DNA from: Candidatus Lindowbacteria bacterium RIFCSPLOWO2_12_FULL_62_27
GTDB taxonomy: Bacteria; Lindowbacteria; 2-12-FULL-62-27
Assembly (NCBI GenBank): GCA_001784175.1
Contig: MFPR01000043.1
Coordinates: forward strand, 62,001-126,000
DNA: 64,000 bases
Reading direction: 5' to 3'
Made by a program: the position numbers and the translations under genes. A model generated the notes under the pieces. It had not been told where the DNA came from, searched no databases, and saw only the letters and a list, made by a program, of their open reading frames with translations. Below are positions 27,645-40,486 of the stretch, in pieces (the first letter of the stretch is position 1; each line of letters opens with the position of its first letter).

Positions 27645-29887
27645 CCGGAATTCCTTTCCGTGGCGGGCCGAACGTCCTCCAGGACCAACTGCAAGTCGAT
27701 TCGCCCTTGCCATTCGTTGCGGTCCAGCTCAAAGGCCGCGTTCACGCGGCGGCCGAGCGTGTCCGCATCGTCGCTCATGTTCCACCCGACGGCCGTCACC
27801 GCGTCGCGGGCGGTTGCGCCCAGCCGCAGCCGCAGGTGGCGGCCGTCGGCGCCGATCCGCCGGACGTCCGCCACCGGCGCGCCGAACAGCGCGAACCTCG
27901 GAAACGGATTGCCCTTGCCGAACGGCTCCAGAACGGAGATATCCTCAAGGGTGGCCATGGTCAAGTCCCCGAGCTGAAGTTCCGCGTCGATCGTCAGGAC
28001 CGGTTCCGGCATGTCCCTGAGGCGTTCAGCCACGGATTTTTTGAGCCGCTTGAAAAAGTCCGGTATGTTTTCCGGCCGGATGGTCAAGCCGACCGCCTGG
28101 TGGTGTCCGCCGAATTTCTCCAGAAGGTCCGCGCAGGTCCCGACGGCCTCGACCAGGTCCAGCGATTCGATCGACCGCGCCGACCCGACGGCCCTGCCCT
28201 CCTCCTCCATCACGATGACGACGGGCCGGGCGAACGCGTTTTTGACGCGCGCGGCGACGATGCCTCCGACGCCCGGCGGAACGCCCTCGGCGCGAACGCA
28301 GAGAATGCGGTCGGCGTCGAGGTTGTTTTGAAGCGGGACCATCTCCATCACCCGCGCGGCATGGACCTTCACCAGATCCTTTCGCTCCTCGTTCATCCGG
28401 ATGAGCTGGTCCGACAGGTATGCGGCTTCGTGATCCGACTGCGTGGTCAGCATCCGGAATGCAGGCAGCGGGTCGCCGAGCCGGCCGGGCGCGTTGAGGA
28501 GCGGGCCGAGGAGAAACGCGAGGTCCTTGCCGGTGGGCTCCGCGAGCGCCAGTTTTTCGAGGAGCCGTTTGAGGCCGATGGGTGGCGCGTGGCGCATAAT
28601 GCGGAGTCCCTCGGCCACGATGGCGCGGTTTTCTCCGACAAGCGGCATCATGTCGGCGACAGCGGCGAGCGCGGCCAGGGGCATGAGCTGTTCGTAATAA
28701 ACCTCGTCTTCAATCGATTCCCTTTCGAGGAGCTTGTAAAAGACGTCCGCGGTCGCCTGCGCGTCCGAGAGCGCGCGGTGGGCGGCGGGATTGACGACGC
28801 CGAGCGCTTCCGCCACGCGGCTGAGCTTGCGGCTGGGAAGTTCCGTGAGGGTCGAGGTTGCGACGGCCATGACGTCCAGGAAAGACGTCGACAGCCGCGT
28901 CTGGAGATGCCGGCCAAGTTCCGCGTCGAGAAAATCGCGGTCGAATTCCACATTGTAGCCGCAGAACACGGTGTCGGGGCCTTCCAGGAAACCCAATAAT
29001 TTTTTGAGCGCCGTCCGCGGCTCGATCCCGTGCGCGGCGAGGTCCTCGTCGGTGATCCCGGTGATCCGTCGGATCTCCTCCGGCAGAGGCCCTGCGGGCT
29101 TGACGAAGCACGAGAACTCGGATTGCCGGACGCCGTTGCGGTATTTGACGGCGCCGATTTCGATCACTTCGTCCTTCGCGCGGTCCAGCCCCGTCGTTTC
29201 GACGTCGACGAACACCAGCGTGCGGTTCGCGAAGGGCGACCGGCCGGCGATGAGGGCCATGGCGAGCTTGAAGGCGACCCCGGCGCCGGAAAGATGTTTG
29301 AACGGATACGTTTCGCCCGGCACGGCCGGGTGGAGGATCGCATAGGCGGGCGGCAGCGTGTCTTTCTGCTGGTGATGATCGGCGACGATGACGTCCATCC
29401 CGGCGCGGGCCGCCTCCTCGATCCGCTCGATCTCCGCGATGCCGGTGTCGACGGTGATGCCCAGCGTGCACCCTTCGCGGATCGCCCGCGCCATGACCTC
29501 GGGATGTACGCCGTACCCTTCCGACCCGGTCGGAATGTGGCTGTCGACGTCGGCGCCGAAGGCGGTCAGGACGATGCGGAGGATGGCGGTACCCGCCATG
29601 CCGTCGACGTCGCGATCACCGAAAATGAAAATCTTCTCGCCGTCCGCGATGGCCCGACGGAGTCGCGCAACGGCGCGTTCCATTTGAGTGAACAAAAATG
29701 GCGAGTGGAGATGCCGGCGTACCGGGTTTAGGAATTCCGTGGCCTCGGGCGCTGTCCGGACGCCGCGATTCACGAGAAGCCTCGCGAGAAGCGGGCTGAG
29801 TTGCAGGGCCGAAACGAGATCGTGTTCGGCGGCCGAGTCTCCGGCCGCGACCCGCCAGACCGGGGGGGCTATTTGAGAATCTGCCAT
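27641..29887 (-). CDS. recJ: Single-stranded-DNA-specific exonuclease RecJ with an internal DnaQ-like DEDDh exonuclease domain
   Basis: DHH core motifs GDRDVDGMAGT, VDTGI, VADHHQQ, ADMMPLVGENR; inserted FVDVETTG (ExoI), GYNVEFDRDFL (ExoII), AHRALSDAQAT (ExoIII). Confidence 0.92.
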   Translation of the reverse strand: MADSQIAPPVWRVAAGDSAAEHDLVSALQLSPLLARLLVNRGVRTAPEATEFLNPVRRHLHSPFLFTQMERAVARLRRAIADGEKIFIFGDRDVDGMAGTAILRIVLTAFGADVDSHIPTGSEGYGVHPEVMARAIREGCTLGITVDTGIAEIERIEEAARAGMDVIVADHHQQKDTLPPAYAILHPAVPGETYPFKHLSGAGVAFKLAMALIAGRSPFANRTLVFVDVETTGLDRAKDEVIEIGAVKYRNGVRQSEFSCFVKPAGPLPEEIRRITGITDEDLAAHGIEPRTALKKLLGFLEGPDTVFCGYNVEFDRDFLDAELGRHLQTRLSTSFLDVMAVATSTLTELPSRKLSRVAEALGVVNPAAHRALSDAQATADVFYKLLERESIEDEVYYEQLMPLAALAAVADMMPLVGENRAIVAEGLRIMRHAPPIGLKRLLEKLALAEPTGKDLAFLLGPLLNAPGRLGDPLPAFRMLTTQSDHEAAYLSDQLIRMNEERKDLVKVHAARVMEMVPLQNNLDADRILCVRAEGVPPGVGGIVAARVKNAFARPVVIVMEEEGRAVGSARSIESLDLVEAVGTCADLLEKFGGHHQAVGLTIRPENIPDFFKRLKKSVAERLRDMPEPVLTIDAELQLGDLTMATLEDISVLEPFGKGNPFPRFALFGAPVADVRRIGADGRHLRLRLGATARDAVTAVGWNMSDDADTLGRRVNAAFELDRNEWQGRIDLQLVLEDVRPATERNSG

Positions 29888-31188
29888 ATCAGTTTCCTTT
29901 TTTTGGGCCGCCCGGCGCCGATTTTCAGCGCCGCCAGAAACCGCGCCCGGCCGTCAGGGATGCGGGCGGGATCGCCGGCATGAAGCCATGCGACGGGCTC
30001 GCCCTTTTTCACGCGATCGCCCGTTTTTTTGGCAAGGACAATTCCCGCGGCAAAATCGATTTTGTCCGACGCGCGCGTCCGGCCGGCGCCGAGCAGGAGA
30101 GACGCGACGCCGACATCCCGCGCCGCCAGCCGCTGAACGACGCCGCTCTTTGGCGCCTCGACCGCAACGACATGCCGGGCCGCCGGAAGGCGCGCGGGGT
30201 CGTCGATCGCCTTGGGATCGCCGCCCTGGGCTTCGACGATCTCCGCGAATTTCCGGCGGGCCTGGCCGTTGGACAACACGGTGAGGATGGCCTTGCGGCC
30301 CTCCTCGGAATTTTTTACGCGGCCCGCAAGTTTGAGCATTTCGGCGCCGAAGGTGACCACGAGTTCCCGCAGGTCGGCCGGCCCCTCGCCCGACAGGCAC
30401 TCGATGGTTTCGCGGATCTCCAGCGCGTTGCCGATGGCCCGGCCCAAGGGCTGTTCCATGTCGGTGATGAAACAGACGGCGGGCCGGCCGGCTTTCCGGC
30501 AGATGCCGAGCATCGCGCGTGCGAGGCGTTTGGAGTCGGCGAGGGTCTGCATGAATGCGCCGTGCCCGGTCTTGACGTCGAGCACAAGCGCCTCGGGACC
30601 CGCCGCAAGTTTTTTGGAGAGGATGCTGGCGGCGATGAGGGGAATGCAGTCGACGGTGGCGGTCACGTCGCGGAGCGCGTACATTTTTCGGTCGGCGGGC
30701 GCGATCTTGTCCGTCTGGCCGATGATGGCGCCGCCGACGCGGGACAGGACCTGGACGAACTCATCTTTTGACAGATTCGTGCGGAATCCGGGGATCGATT
30801 CAAGCTTGTCGAGCGTCCCGCCCGTGTGTCCGAGCCCGCGGCCGGACATCATCGGGACGGGCACGCCGCAGGCGGCGACGGCGGGCGTGAGCGGCAGCGA
30901 AACCTTGTCGCCGACCCCGCCCGTCGAATGCTTGTCGACGGTCCGGACGGGAAACCGGCCGTGCAGGTCGAGGACTTCGCCGGACGCCATCATCTCCTGT
31001 GTGAGCGCCGCCGTTTCCGCGTCGTCCATCCCGTGGAAAAAGACGGCCATCAGGAAGGCGGCCATCTGGTAGTCGGGGATGTCGCCCCGCGTGAACCCGC
31101 CGACCATGAACTCGATCTCGTCGCGGTCCAGGCGCCGGCCGTTGCGTTTTTTGAAAATGATTTCGTAAGGAAGGAAATTCGGGCTCAT
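29869..31188 (-). CDS. deoA: Thymidine/pyrimidine-nucleoside phosphorylase
   Basis: FMVGGFTRGDIPDYQMAAFLMAVFFHGM; VDKHSTGGVGDKVSLPLTPAVAACGVPVPMMSGRGLGHTGGTLDKLESIPG. Confidence 0.95.
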   Translation of the reverse strand: MSPNFLPYEIIFKKRNGRRLDRDEIEFMVGGFTRGDIPDYQMAAFLMAVFFHGMDDAETAALTQEMMASGEVLDLHGRFPVRTVDKHSTGGVGDKVSLPLTPAVAACGVPVPMMSGRGLGHTGGTLDKLESIPGFRTNLSKDEFVQVLSRVGGAIIGQTDKIAPADRKMYALRDVTATVDCIPLIAASILSKKLAAGPEALVLDVKTGHGAFMQTLADSKRLARAMLGICRKAGRPAVCFITDMEQPLGRAIGNALEIRETIECLSGEGPADLRELVVTFGAEMLKLAGRVKNSEEGRKAILTVLSNGQARRKFAEIVEAQGGDPKAIDDPARLPAARHVVAVEAPKSGVVQRLAARDVGVASLLLGAGRTRASDKIDFAAGIVLAKKTGDRVKKGEPVAWLHAGDPARIPDGRARFLAALKIGAGRPKKRKLIWQILK

Positions 31189-32008
31189 TTGAATTCCGGT
31201 TCTTTCATCATCTCCATCACGAGGCGTTGGAATTGCCCGGCGACCCGCTCGGACGTTTCGATCACTTCGGCGTGGGACAGGGCCTGCTTGCTGACGCCGG
31301 CCGCGAGGTTCGAGACCAGGGAAATCGACAGGCATCGCATGTTCATATGGCGGCCGGCCAGAATTTCGGGCACGGTCGACATCCCGACGGCGTCCGCGCC
31401 GAGTTTTCGCAGCATCCGCACCTCGGACGGCGTCTCGTAGCTCGGGCCGAGACACGCGGCGTACACGCCCTCCTGAATCCGCAGCTTCATCCGCCGCGCC
31501 ACCCGCCGGGCGGCGGCGCGAAGGTCCGCATCGTAGGCACAGGTCATGTCGTAAAACCGCGGACCCAGGCTGTCCGGGTTCGGGCCGCGGAGCGGATGGT
31601 CGCCGAGAAGATTGAGATGGTCGCGGATCAGCATGAGGTCTCCGACACGGAATTTTTTGTTGATCCCGCCGACGGCGTTGGCGGTGAAGAGGATCGACGC
31701 GCCGAGAAGTTTCATGAGCCGCACGCCGAAGACGATCTTGTCCATCGGGTGGCCTTCGTAATAATGGACGCGGCCCTGCATCGCGACCACCGGCACGCCG
31801 TGGAGGGCGCCGAAGACCAGGTTGCCGGCGTGTCCGGGAACGTTCGTCCGCGGAAATTCGGGAATGTCCTCGTACCGGATCGCCTCCCGGCCGGCCAGCC
31901 GGTCGGCGAGCCCGCCCAGACCCGACCCGAGGACGATCGCCACGCGGGGCGTGAGCGAAACACGGCGCCGGACGGCGCGGAGCGCGGTCTGCAGGTCGGC
32001 GGCGCCGC

Positions 32009-32012
<4 letters not shown>
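31185..32012 (-). CDS. punA: Purine nucleoside phosphorylase
   Basis: VAIVLGSGLGGLADRL; MQGRVHYYEGHPMDKIVFGVRLMKLLG; AACLGPSYETPSEVRMLRKLGADAVGMSTVPE. Confidence 0.95.
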
Positions 32013-34876
<2,864 letters not shown>

Positions 34877-35172
34877 CCTGCATCCTCCACTCCGCCCGAG
34901 GGCTGAACCTAAAATCAGTCATACTCTCTTTTTTGCGGCACGTTGTCAAATTTGGGACGGAGTCGCCGTGGGAAAAATGTTGCTCCTCCTTCGATTTCGG
35001 GACAAAGACACGTGGCGCGGTTCGACGGGCAAAGACCACTCCAGATACGGAGAGCGATTGGACTTATCTTTCGTACTACTGACCCCATGAAGGATCAGGG
35101 TGCCAGATCATGTGAGAAGCCGGAGTCGTGGAGGTTCCACTTCCCTTGGATCAACAATTAAAAAAACGGGGC

Positions 35173-35357
35173 CGGTTCCAATTTATATGCCGCAGAATCA
35201 AGGGACTGAACCCTGATTCTTGAGTCATCGCCGGTCGCTCCTGCCGGAGCCGTCCCGGCGGCGATGGGCCAAGGCCTAGATCGCCACCGCGACCAAGGTG
35301 ACGCCTTCGTTTTTCCGGCCGTAATCCGCGTCGGACTGCAGGAACGGGAACTGGAGA
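35173..35357. repeat. 185-bp direct repeat, copy A (partner 36147-36331)
   Basis: Gap-free alignment at offset 974 bp, about 12 mismatches by hand count (~93% identity); encodes the duplicated tail LQFPFLQSDADYGRKNEGVTLVAVAI*. Confidence 0.93.
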
Positions 35358-35501
35358 CCACGGGGACCACGGGGGGACCACGGTGCCGGGCATTGAATAG
35401 CGGTTTCCGGGATTTGTCCCGGCGATTGGAAAATTATTCGAGTCCCGCAGCGAGCGGGATACACCCGTCAGGTCACGGGCGAACACGAAGTTTTTCTTCT
35501 C

Positions 35502-35723
35502 TTAAGCCGCAATCGATTGATCGGCGCGGCGATCCAGATACTCCTCGATCCGGCGCATATCCGCCATCGTGTAAAACTGCTCGCCGCAGTCAGAGCATTT
35601 CCAATACATCGCCTTTGGAATTTGCACCGCTCGGCCATTCCGCCGATGCGTGATGCTGCCCCTGATATGCCGAATCCGGTCGGATTCGCACGCCGGACAC
35701 TCGTCAAACTCCAGCTCATCCAT
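35502..35723 (-). CDS. YgiT-type zinc-finger protein (MqsA-like antitoxin family)
   Basis: CPACESDRIRHIRGSITHRRNGRAVQIPKAMYWKCSDCGEQF. Confidence 0.8.
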   Translation of the reverse strand: MDELEFDECPACESDRIRHIRGSITHRRNGRAVQIPKAMYWKCSDCGEQFYTMADMRRIEEYLDRRADQSIAA

Positions 35724-36093
35724 TCTTTTTTTTCCTCCTTTCAGTAGTGTCTGTCGACCGTTTAGAGGAAATCAAAATATAGAAAACAGCTTTCTCCTGT
35801 TGCTTTCGAAAAAGTCCCTTCGTATAAATCCGCGCCCCGGAATCGGACGGCGCCACGATGATATGGATTTTCTCCCTATCCATCACTCGCTTCGGGCTGC
35901 GGGATCGCTTTGATCGCACGGTCCGCGCATTCATCAGCGACTGATACACGTCCACATCCATCAAATTGTCCGCGCCCATTTCTTCTCGGGCCTTCAGCGT
36001 AAACGCCACCCGCCCCGTCAGCACGGCCAGCCGAATCTCTCTCAGAATATTTTCCACCGCCGAAAGTTTACCCTGCCGACCGCGGACTGTCAA
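35716..36093 (-). CDS. DUF4258-type protein (putative toxin partner)
   Basis: GRVAFTLKAREEMGADNLMDVDVYQSLMNA...REKIHIIVAPSDSGARIYTKGLF; overlaps the YgiT gene. Confidence 0.7.
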   Translation of the reverse strand: MTVRGRQGKLSAVENILREIRLAVLTGRVAFTLKAREEMGADNLMDVDVYQSLMNARTVRSKRSRSPKRVMDREKIHIIVAPSDSGARIYTKGLFRKQQEKAVFYILISSKRSTDTTERRKKKNG

Positions 36094-36146
36094 AGTTGTG
36101 GATCATGGTGCCAGGCGTTGGTGAAGAAAAGGGGAAGAAAAGGAGA

Positions 36147-36331
36147 CGGTTCCAATTTATATGCTGCGGAATCAAGGGATTGAACCCTGATTCTTGAGTT
36201 ATCGCCGGTCGGTCCTGCCGGAGCCGCCGCGGCGGCGATGGGCCGAGGCCTAGATCGCCACCGCGACCAGGGTGACGCCCTCGTTTTTCCGGCCGTAGTC
36301 CGCATCGGACTGCAGGAACGGGAACTGGAGA
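36147..36331. repeat. 185-bp direct repeat, copy B, covering the 3' end of the Smr-domain gene
   Basis: See copy A at 35173-35357. Confidence 0.93.
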
Positions 36332-36690
36332 ATGATGCTTCTTCCGGCCTGGTTGAACTCATGGAAGTCCTCGCCTTTCAGGAAGCCGGCGATGTGCTTT
36401 CCGCGGGCGAGATTAGAGAAGGTTGCGAGAAGCGCCTGTTTCAGTTTTCCACCGACACCGGAAGAGCCATAGCCGTGAATAATTTTCAGAACCTTGACGC
36501 CCCGCGCTTTCGCTTGCGCGATTTCCTGTCGGGTTCTCTCACGCGCCTCCTCGACCGTCGGCCAGCCCTTCTCGACGTTCACTGACTTGTACGGAATTCC
36601 CGTGGGCGCATCGATCTCGGATCCGCAATATCGGCATTCCCCGGATAATGCGTTCACGGCCTCGCCGCACATGCTGCAAACAATTTTCAT
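36250..36690 (-). CDS. Smr-domain protein with N-terminal zinc ribbon
   Basis: MKIVCSMCGEAVNALSGECRYCGSEI zinc ribbon; KVLKIIHGYGSSGVGGKLKQALLATF Smr motif. Confidence 0.8.
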   Translation of the reverse strand: MKIVCSMCGEAVNALSGECRYCGSEIDAPTGIPYKSVNVEKGWPTVEEARERTRQEIAQAKARGVKVLKIIHGYGSSGVGGKLKQALLATFSNLARGKHIAGFLKGEDFHEFNQAGRSIILQFPFLQSDADYGRKNEGVTLVAVAI

Positions 36691-36844
36691 GTGTCTTCCA
36701 CCCCCCATCATTTTGTCCACCCCGGCCATCCCCGTGCCGGCAATCATCATAAACGTCCGTTTGAGCGATTTTTCCGGAATGCTTTCCTGGGGACGGAGTC
36801 GCCGGCTTGTCCCTCTGCCCCGCCGTTGATAGGGTGGGGCCGGC

Positions 36845-37639
36845 ATGAGACGTGTGTGGGTGGCGATCCTGTGTCTGGGAATGTCCGGCGGGCCGGTGTG
36901 GGCGGACGAGACGGCGGCGGTGCGGGAGATGATGTCGTGGGTGGACGAGAACATGAACCCCGCGGACGAAGTGAGCGAGGCGACGCTCATTCTGATCCAC
37001 GCGAACGGCCAGCAGCGGCGGTGGCAGATCAAGCAGTATTACCAGCGCGCGCCGGAAAGCGGATCCGGTGCGGCGATCCTTCTGCGGTTTCTGTCTCCCG
37101 CCGACCTTCGGGGGACCACGCTGATCAGCGTGAATCAGCCGGAAGGCGACAATTACCAGTGGCTGTATCTGCCGGCGTTCCGGACGCCGAAATTTCTGAC
37201 GGAGAGCGGCAAATCCGATTACGTGTTCGGCAGCGACCTGACCTTCGAGGATTACGTCCCGAGAACCATGGACGACTACATCTACACACGCCTCCGGCAG
37301 GACAAGCTGGACGGCCGGCCGGCGGTGGTCGTGCAGGTGGCGCCGGCGGCGAAGAAATTGAGGGATCGCATTGCCTATCATCATCAGCTTGTGTGGGTCG
37401 ACCCGGACCGCGCCGTGATTTTGCGCGTCGACAGTTTCGACGCGCAGGGACGCCTGTTCAAGACGTCCACTTGGAAGGATTTCTACCAGCCCGACGGGCG
37501 CCGGTGGCGCGCGCGGCGCCTCACCGTCTTCAGTCCGCTCCGGCCGCACTGGACCGAGATGACGGTTGAGGACATCAAGATCAACCAGGGATTGCCTTCG
37601 GACTTTTTCTCCGAAAGCAACCTGTCGTCGATACGATAA
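36845..37639 (+). CDS. Outer membrane lipoprotein-sorting (LolA-like) protein
   Basis: Signal peptide; DLRGTTLISVNQPEGDNYQWLYLPAFRTPKFLTESGKSDYVFGSDLTFEDY; adjacent to RND transporter. Confidence 0.85.
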   Translation: MRRVWVAILCLGMSGGPVWADETAAVREMMSWVDENMNPADEVSEATLILIHANGQQRRWQIKQYYQRAPESGSGAAILLRFLSPADLRGTTLISVNQPEGDNYQWLYLPAFRTPKFLTESGKSDYVFGSDLTFEDYVPRTMDDYIYTRLRQDKLDGRPAVVVQVAPAAKKLRDRIAYHHQLVWVDPDRAVILRVDSFDAQGRLFKTSTWKDFYQPDGRRWRARRLTVFSPLRPHWTEMTVEDIKINQGLPSDFFSESNLSSIR

Positions 37640-40407
37640 TGGTCCGGTCCTACGTCCGGTTCCTCCACCGTCACCGCCGGGCGGCGTTTGCGGCGCTGGC
37701 GCTGGTCACCCTCTTTTTCGGCGTGGGCCTCTGGCGGCTCTTCGGCGGCGACACGCGGATACTCTCGCAGATGGCGCTGCGGCACCTGCGCCTGCAGGTC
37801 GACACGTCGGACGACCTGTTTCTGCCGGCGCACGACGAGGAGCTGCGGCGGTACCGGGACAGCACGCGGATTTTCGGAGACGACCGGTTCCTGATCGCCA
37901 TCCTCGAGTTTGAAAACGCCTTCACCCCGGACAACCTCGCGCTGATCGCGCGCCTCAGCGAGTCGGCCGGCCGCGGCGCCCGGCGGGTCTCCAGCCTCAC
38001 GCATGATCTGCTCTACTCCGCATCCGGCAAAACCCTCGGATACTTCCGGCTGGGCGACCACCTGCCCCAAACGCAGGCCGAGGCCGATGCGGTCCGGGAC
38101 TCGGTCCTGTCCGACAGCTTTCTCGTCCACCACCTGGTCTCGCAGGACGGCAAATACGCGGCGATCATGGTCCGCACCTGGCCGCACGTGCGCGGCGCGC
38201 AGCTCGATTATTTTGTGAAGCGGTTCCAGCAAAAAATCCGGATGGAGGCCGGGCGCGTCCCCGTGAGCTTCGCGGGCAGCCACGTCCAGGCGCTCGAACT
38301 GCACAGGGCCACCCTGCGGGAACTGAGGCGCCTTCTGCCGATCACGGCGATCATCATCGGCCTCTTTCTCTTCGCGGTCTTCCGGTCGGTCCGGGGCGTA
38401 TTTCTGCCGCTGAGTCTCATGGGCCTGACGCTGATCTGGACGTTCGGTCTCCTCGGGTGGATCGACCGGCCGGTGACGCCGATCGACGTGATCCTGCCGA
38501 CCCTGCTCATGACGCTGTGCGCTACCTATTCGCTGCAGTTCATGACCCGCCATCTGCAAATGGCCGAAGTGGCGGCGCGGTTGGGCGAGACGCCGGACCG
38601 GGTGGCGTTGTGCGAGGAGGCGGCGAGCGATGCGTTTTTCCCGTTGTTTGTGGCGCAGGCAACCACCCTGATCGGCACGGCCATGCTGTGCCTCACGGAC
38701 ATTCCGGTCATCCTCCAGTTTGGCCTGCTGTCCGCCCTCGGCACGGCCTTCACGGCGTTTCTGATCTACACGTATCTCCCGCTCATGCTGATGTCGGCGG
38801 CGCCGCGGGTCCGGCGCGTCGCACCGGAAAGCCGGCTGATGGCGTTCCTTGCGGATATGTCCCAAGCCTTTCACCGGAACAAAACCGCCCCGCTCATCGC
38901 CGCGTTCGGCTTGACCCTGCTCTTGTCGGCCGGGATGCTGCATTTGAAAGTGGAGAGCGACCCGAAACAATTTTTCAAACCGGACTCGCCTGTCCGCCGG
39001 GCCTTTGCGGTCCTCGAGGACAAGATGGGCGGCGCGCTCAGTCTCAGCATCGTGGTGGACGCCGGCGGGCCGGACGCGCTCAAGGACCCGGAAACGCTGC
39101 GGCAGATCGAAGCGCTGGAGCGCTACGCGTCGCGGCAGCCCGATGTTCTTCGAACCCTCTCGTTCGTCGACCTCGTCAAACGGCTGAACCGGGCGGTGCA
39201 CGGGAATGATCCTGCGATGGAGAAGATTCCCGATACGCGGGAGGAGGTATCGCAGATTCTGTTTCTCGCGGCGTTCGGCCGCGACCCGTCGAACATGGAC
39301 CGGTACGTCGACTACAGCTACCAGCGGAGCCGGATCGAGGTCCGGGTCAAAAACGTGAGCGCAACGCAGACGCTCGCGCTGGCTTCGAACCTCCAGACGT
39401 ACATGGACGAACGCTGGACGGCCGCGATGACCGGCCACGTCACGGGCGATCATTTCATGTCGTGCCGGGCGAACACCGCGATCCTGAGCGGGCAGGTCAA
39501 GGGATTCTTCGGCACGGCGGTGGCGGTCTTTGTCGTGATGTGGATATGTTTCGGCTCGCCGAAGGTCGGGTTTCTCGCAATGATCCCGAACGTGGCGCCG
39601 ATCGGGGCGGTCCTCGGGATCATGGGGTACATGGGCGTGCAGATCGACATGGCGACGGCGCTTCTGGCGTCGGTCGCGCTCGGCATTGCGCTGGACGACA
39701 CGATCCATTTCGTCGTTCACTACATGCGGGGCATCCGGACGCAGCCCAAGGGGTATCTCGCGATCCGGGACGTCGTGGGGAGCGCGGGCCGCGCGATGGT
39801 GTTCACGAACGTGGCGCTGGCCCTGGGATTTTCGGTGCTGCTCGCGTCGGATTTCCCGCCGGTGCGGATGTTCGGATTTTTCATGATCGTCGCGATGGCG
39901 ATGGCCTGTTTCGACGATTTCGTGATGATGCCCGGTCTCCTCGGCTGGATTCCGCTCGTGGGAATATGGGAACACTGGCGGATCAAATTCAAATCGGACG
40001 TCCGGCATGGAATTCCGCTCTTCGCGCGGCTCGGGGTTTCGGACATCAAAAAAATCGTGTCGATGGGCCGGCTCATGACCGTGCCGGACCGCTGGCCCCT
40101 CATGAAGGAGGGCGCAACGGGAGACGAAATGTTTGTGATCCTCGAGGGCTCGGTCACGGTGATGAAATCGGGCCGGCCGGTCACGGAACTCGGCCGGGGC
40201 GAGACCGTGGGCGAGATGGGCTTGATCAGCGAGCATCCGCGGAGCGCCGATGTGATCGTCCACGGCGCCACCACGGTCTTCGCCTTCGGCTATGACGCGC
40301 TGGACCGTTTGGAGCGCCGCTACCCGCGCCTGGCGACGCGCGTCCTGCACAACCTGTCCTCGATCCTGAGCCGCCGGCTGGCCGAGACGACGGAGCATCT
40401 CAAGTAA
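37639..40407 (+). CDS. MMPL/RND-family exporter with C-terminal cyclic-nucleotide-binding (cNMP) domain
   Basis: Two 6-TM RND blocks; C-terminal WPLMKEGATGDEMFVILEGSVTVMKSGRPVTELGRGETVGEMGLISEHPRSADVI. Confidence 0.88.
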   Translation: MVRSYVRFLHRHRRAAFAALALVTLFFGVGLWRLFGGDTRILSQMALRHLRLQVDTSDDLFLPAHDEELRRYRDSTRIFGDDRFLIAILEFENAFTPDNLALIARLSESAGRGARRVSSLTHDLLYSASGKTLGYFRLGDHLPQTQAEADAVRDSVLSDSFLVHHLVSQDGKYAAIMVRTWPHVRGAQLDYFVKRFQQKIRMEAGRVPVSFAGSHVQALELHRATLRELRRLLPITAIIIGLFLFAVFRSVRGVFLPLSLMGLTLIWTFGLLGWIDRPVTPIDVILPTLLMTLCATYSLQFMTRHLQMAEVAARLGETPDRVALCEEAASDAFFPLFVAQATTLIGTAMLCLTDIPVILQFGLLSALGTAFTAFLIYTYLPLMLMSAAPRVRRVAPESRLMAFLADMSQAFHRNKTAPLIAAFGLTLLLSAGMLHLKVESDPKQFFKPDSPVRRAFAVLEDKMGGALSLSIVVDAGGPDALKDPETLRQIEALERYASRQPDVLRTLSFVDLVKRLNRAVHGNDPAMEKIPDTREEVSQILFLAAFGRDPSNMDRYVDYSYQRSRIEVRVKNVSATQTLALASNLQTYMDERWTAAMTGHVTGDHFMSCRANTAILSGQVKGFFGTAVAVFVVMWICFGSPKVGFLAMIPNVAPIGAVLGIMGYMGVQIDMATALLASVALGIALDDTIHFVVHYMRGIRTQPKGYLAIRDVVGSAGRAMVFTNVALALGFSVLLASDFPPVRMFGFFMIVAMAMACFDDFVMMPGLLGWIPLVGIWEHWRIKFKSDVRHGIPLFARLGVSDIKKIVSMGRLMTVPDRWPLMKEGATGDEMFVILEGSVTVMKSGRPVTELGRGETVGEMGLISEHPRSADVIVHGATTVFAFGYDALDRLERRYPRLATRVLHNLSSILSRRLAETTEHLK

Positions 40408-40486
40408 CGGCGTTGATTGCCGGCGGCGGTCATGTTAAGCAAAAGGACGGCAGGGCAGATTACACTGAAGGAGGAGGCTCATATCC

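Noticed and set aside
27707-28999. 430-aa plus-strand ORF opposite recJ
   Set aside because: Shadow ORF; the minus-strand frame carries all RecJ and DnaQ catalytic motifs.
37483-40398. 971-aa minus-strand ORF opposite the MMPL transporter
   Set aside because: Antisense shadow ORF; Arg/His/Asp-rich, no domain signature, while the plus strand encodes an intact RND protein.
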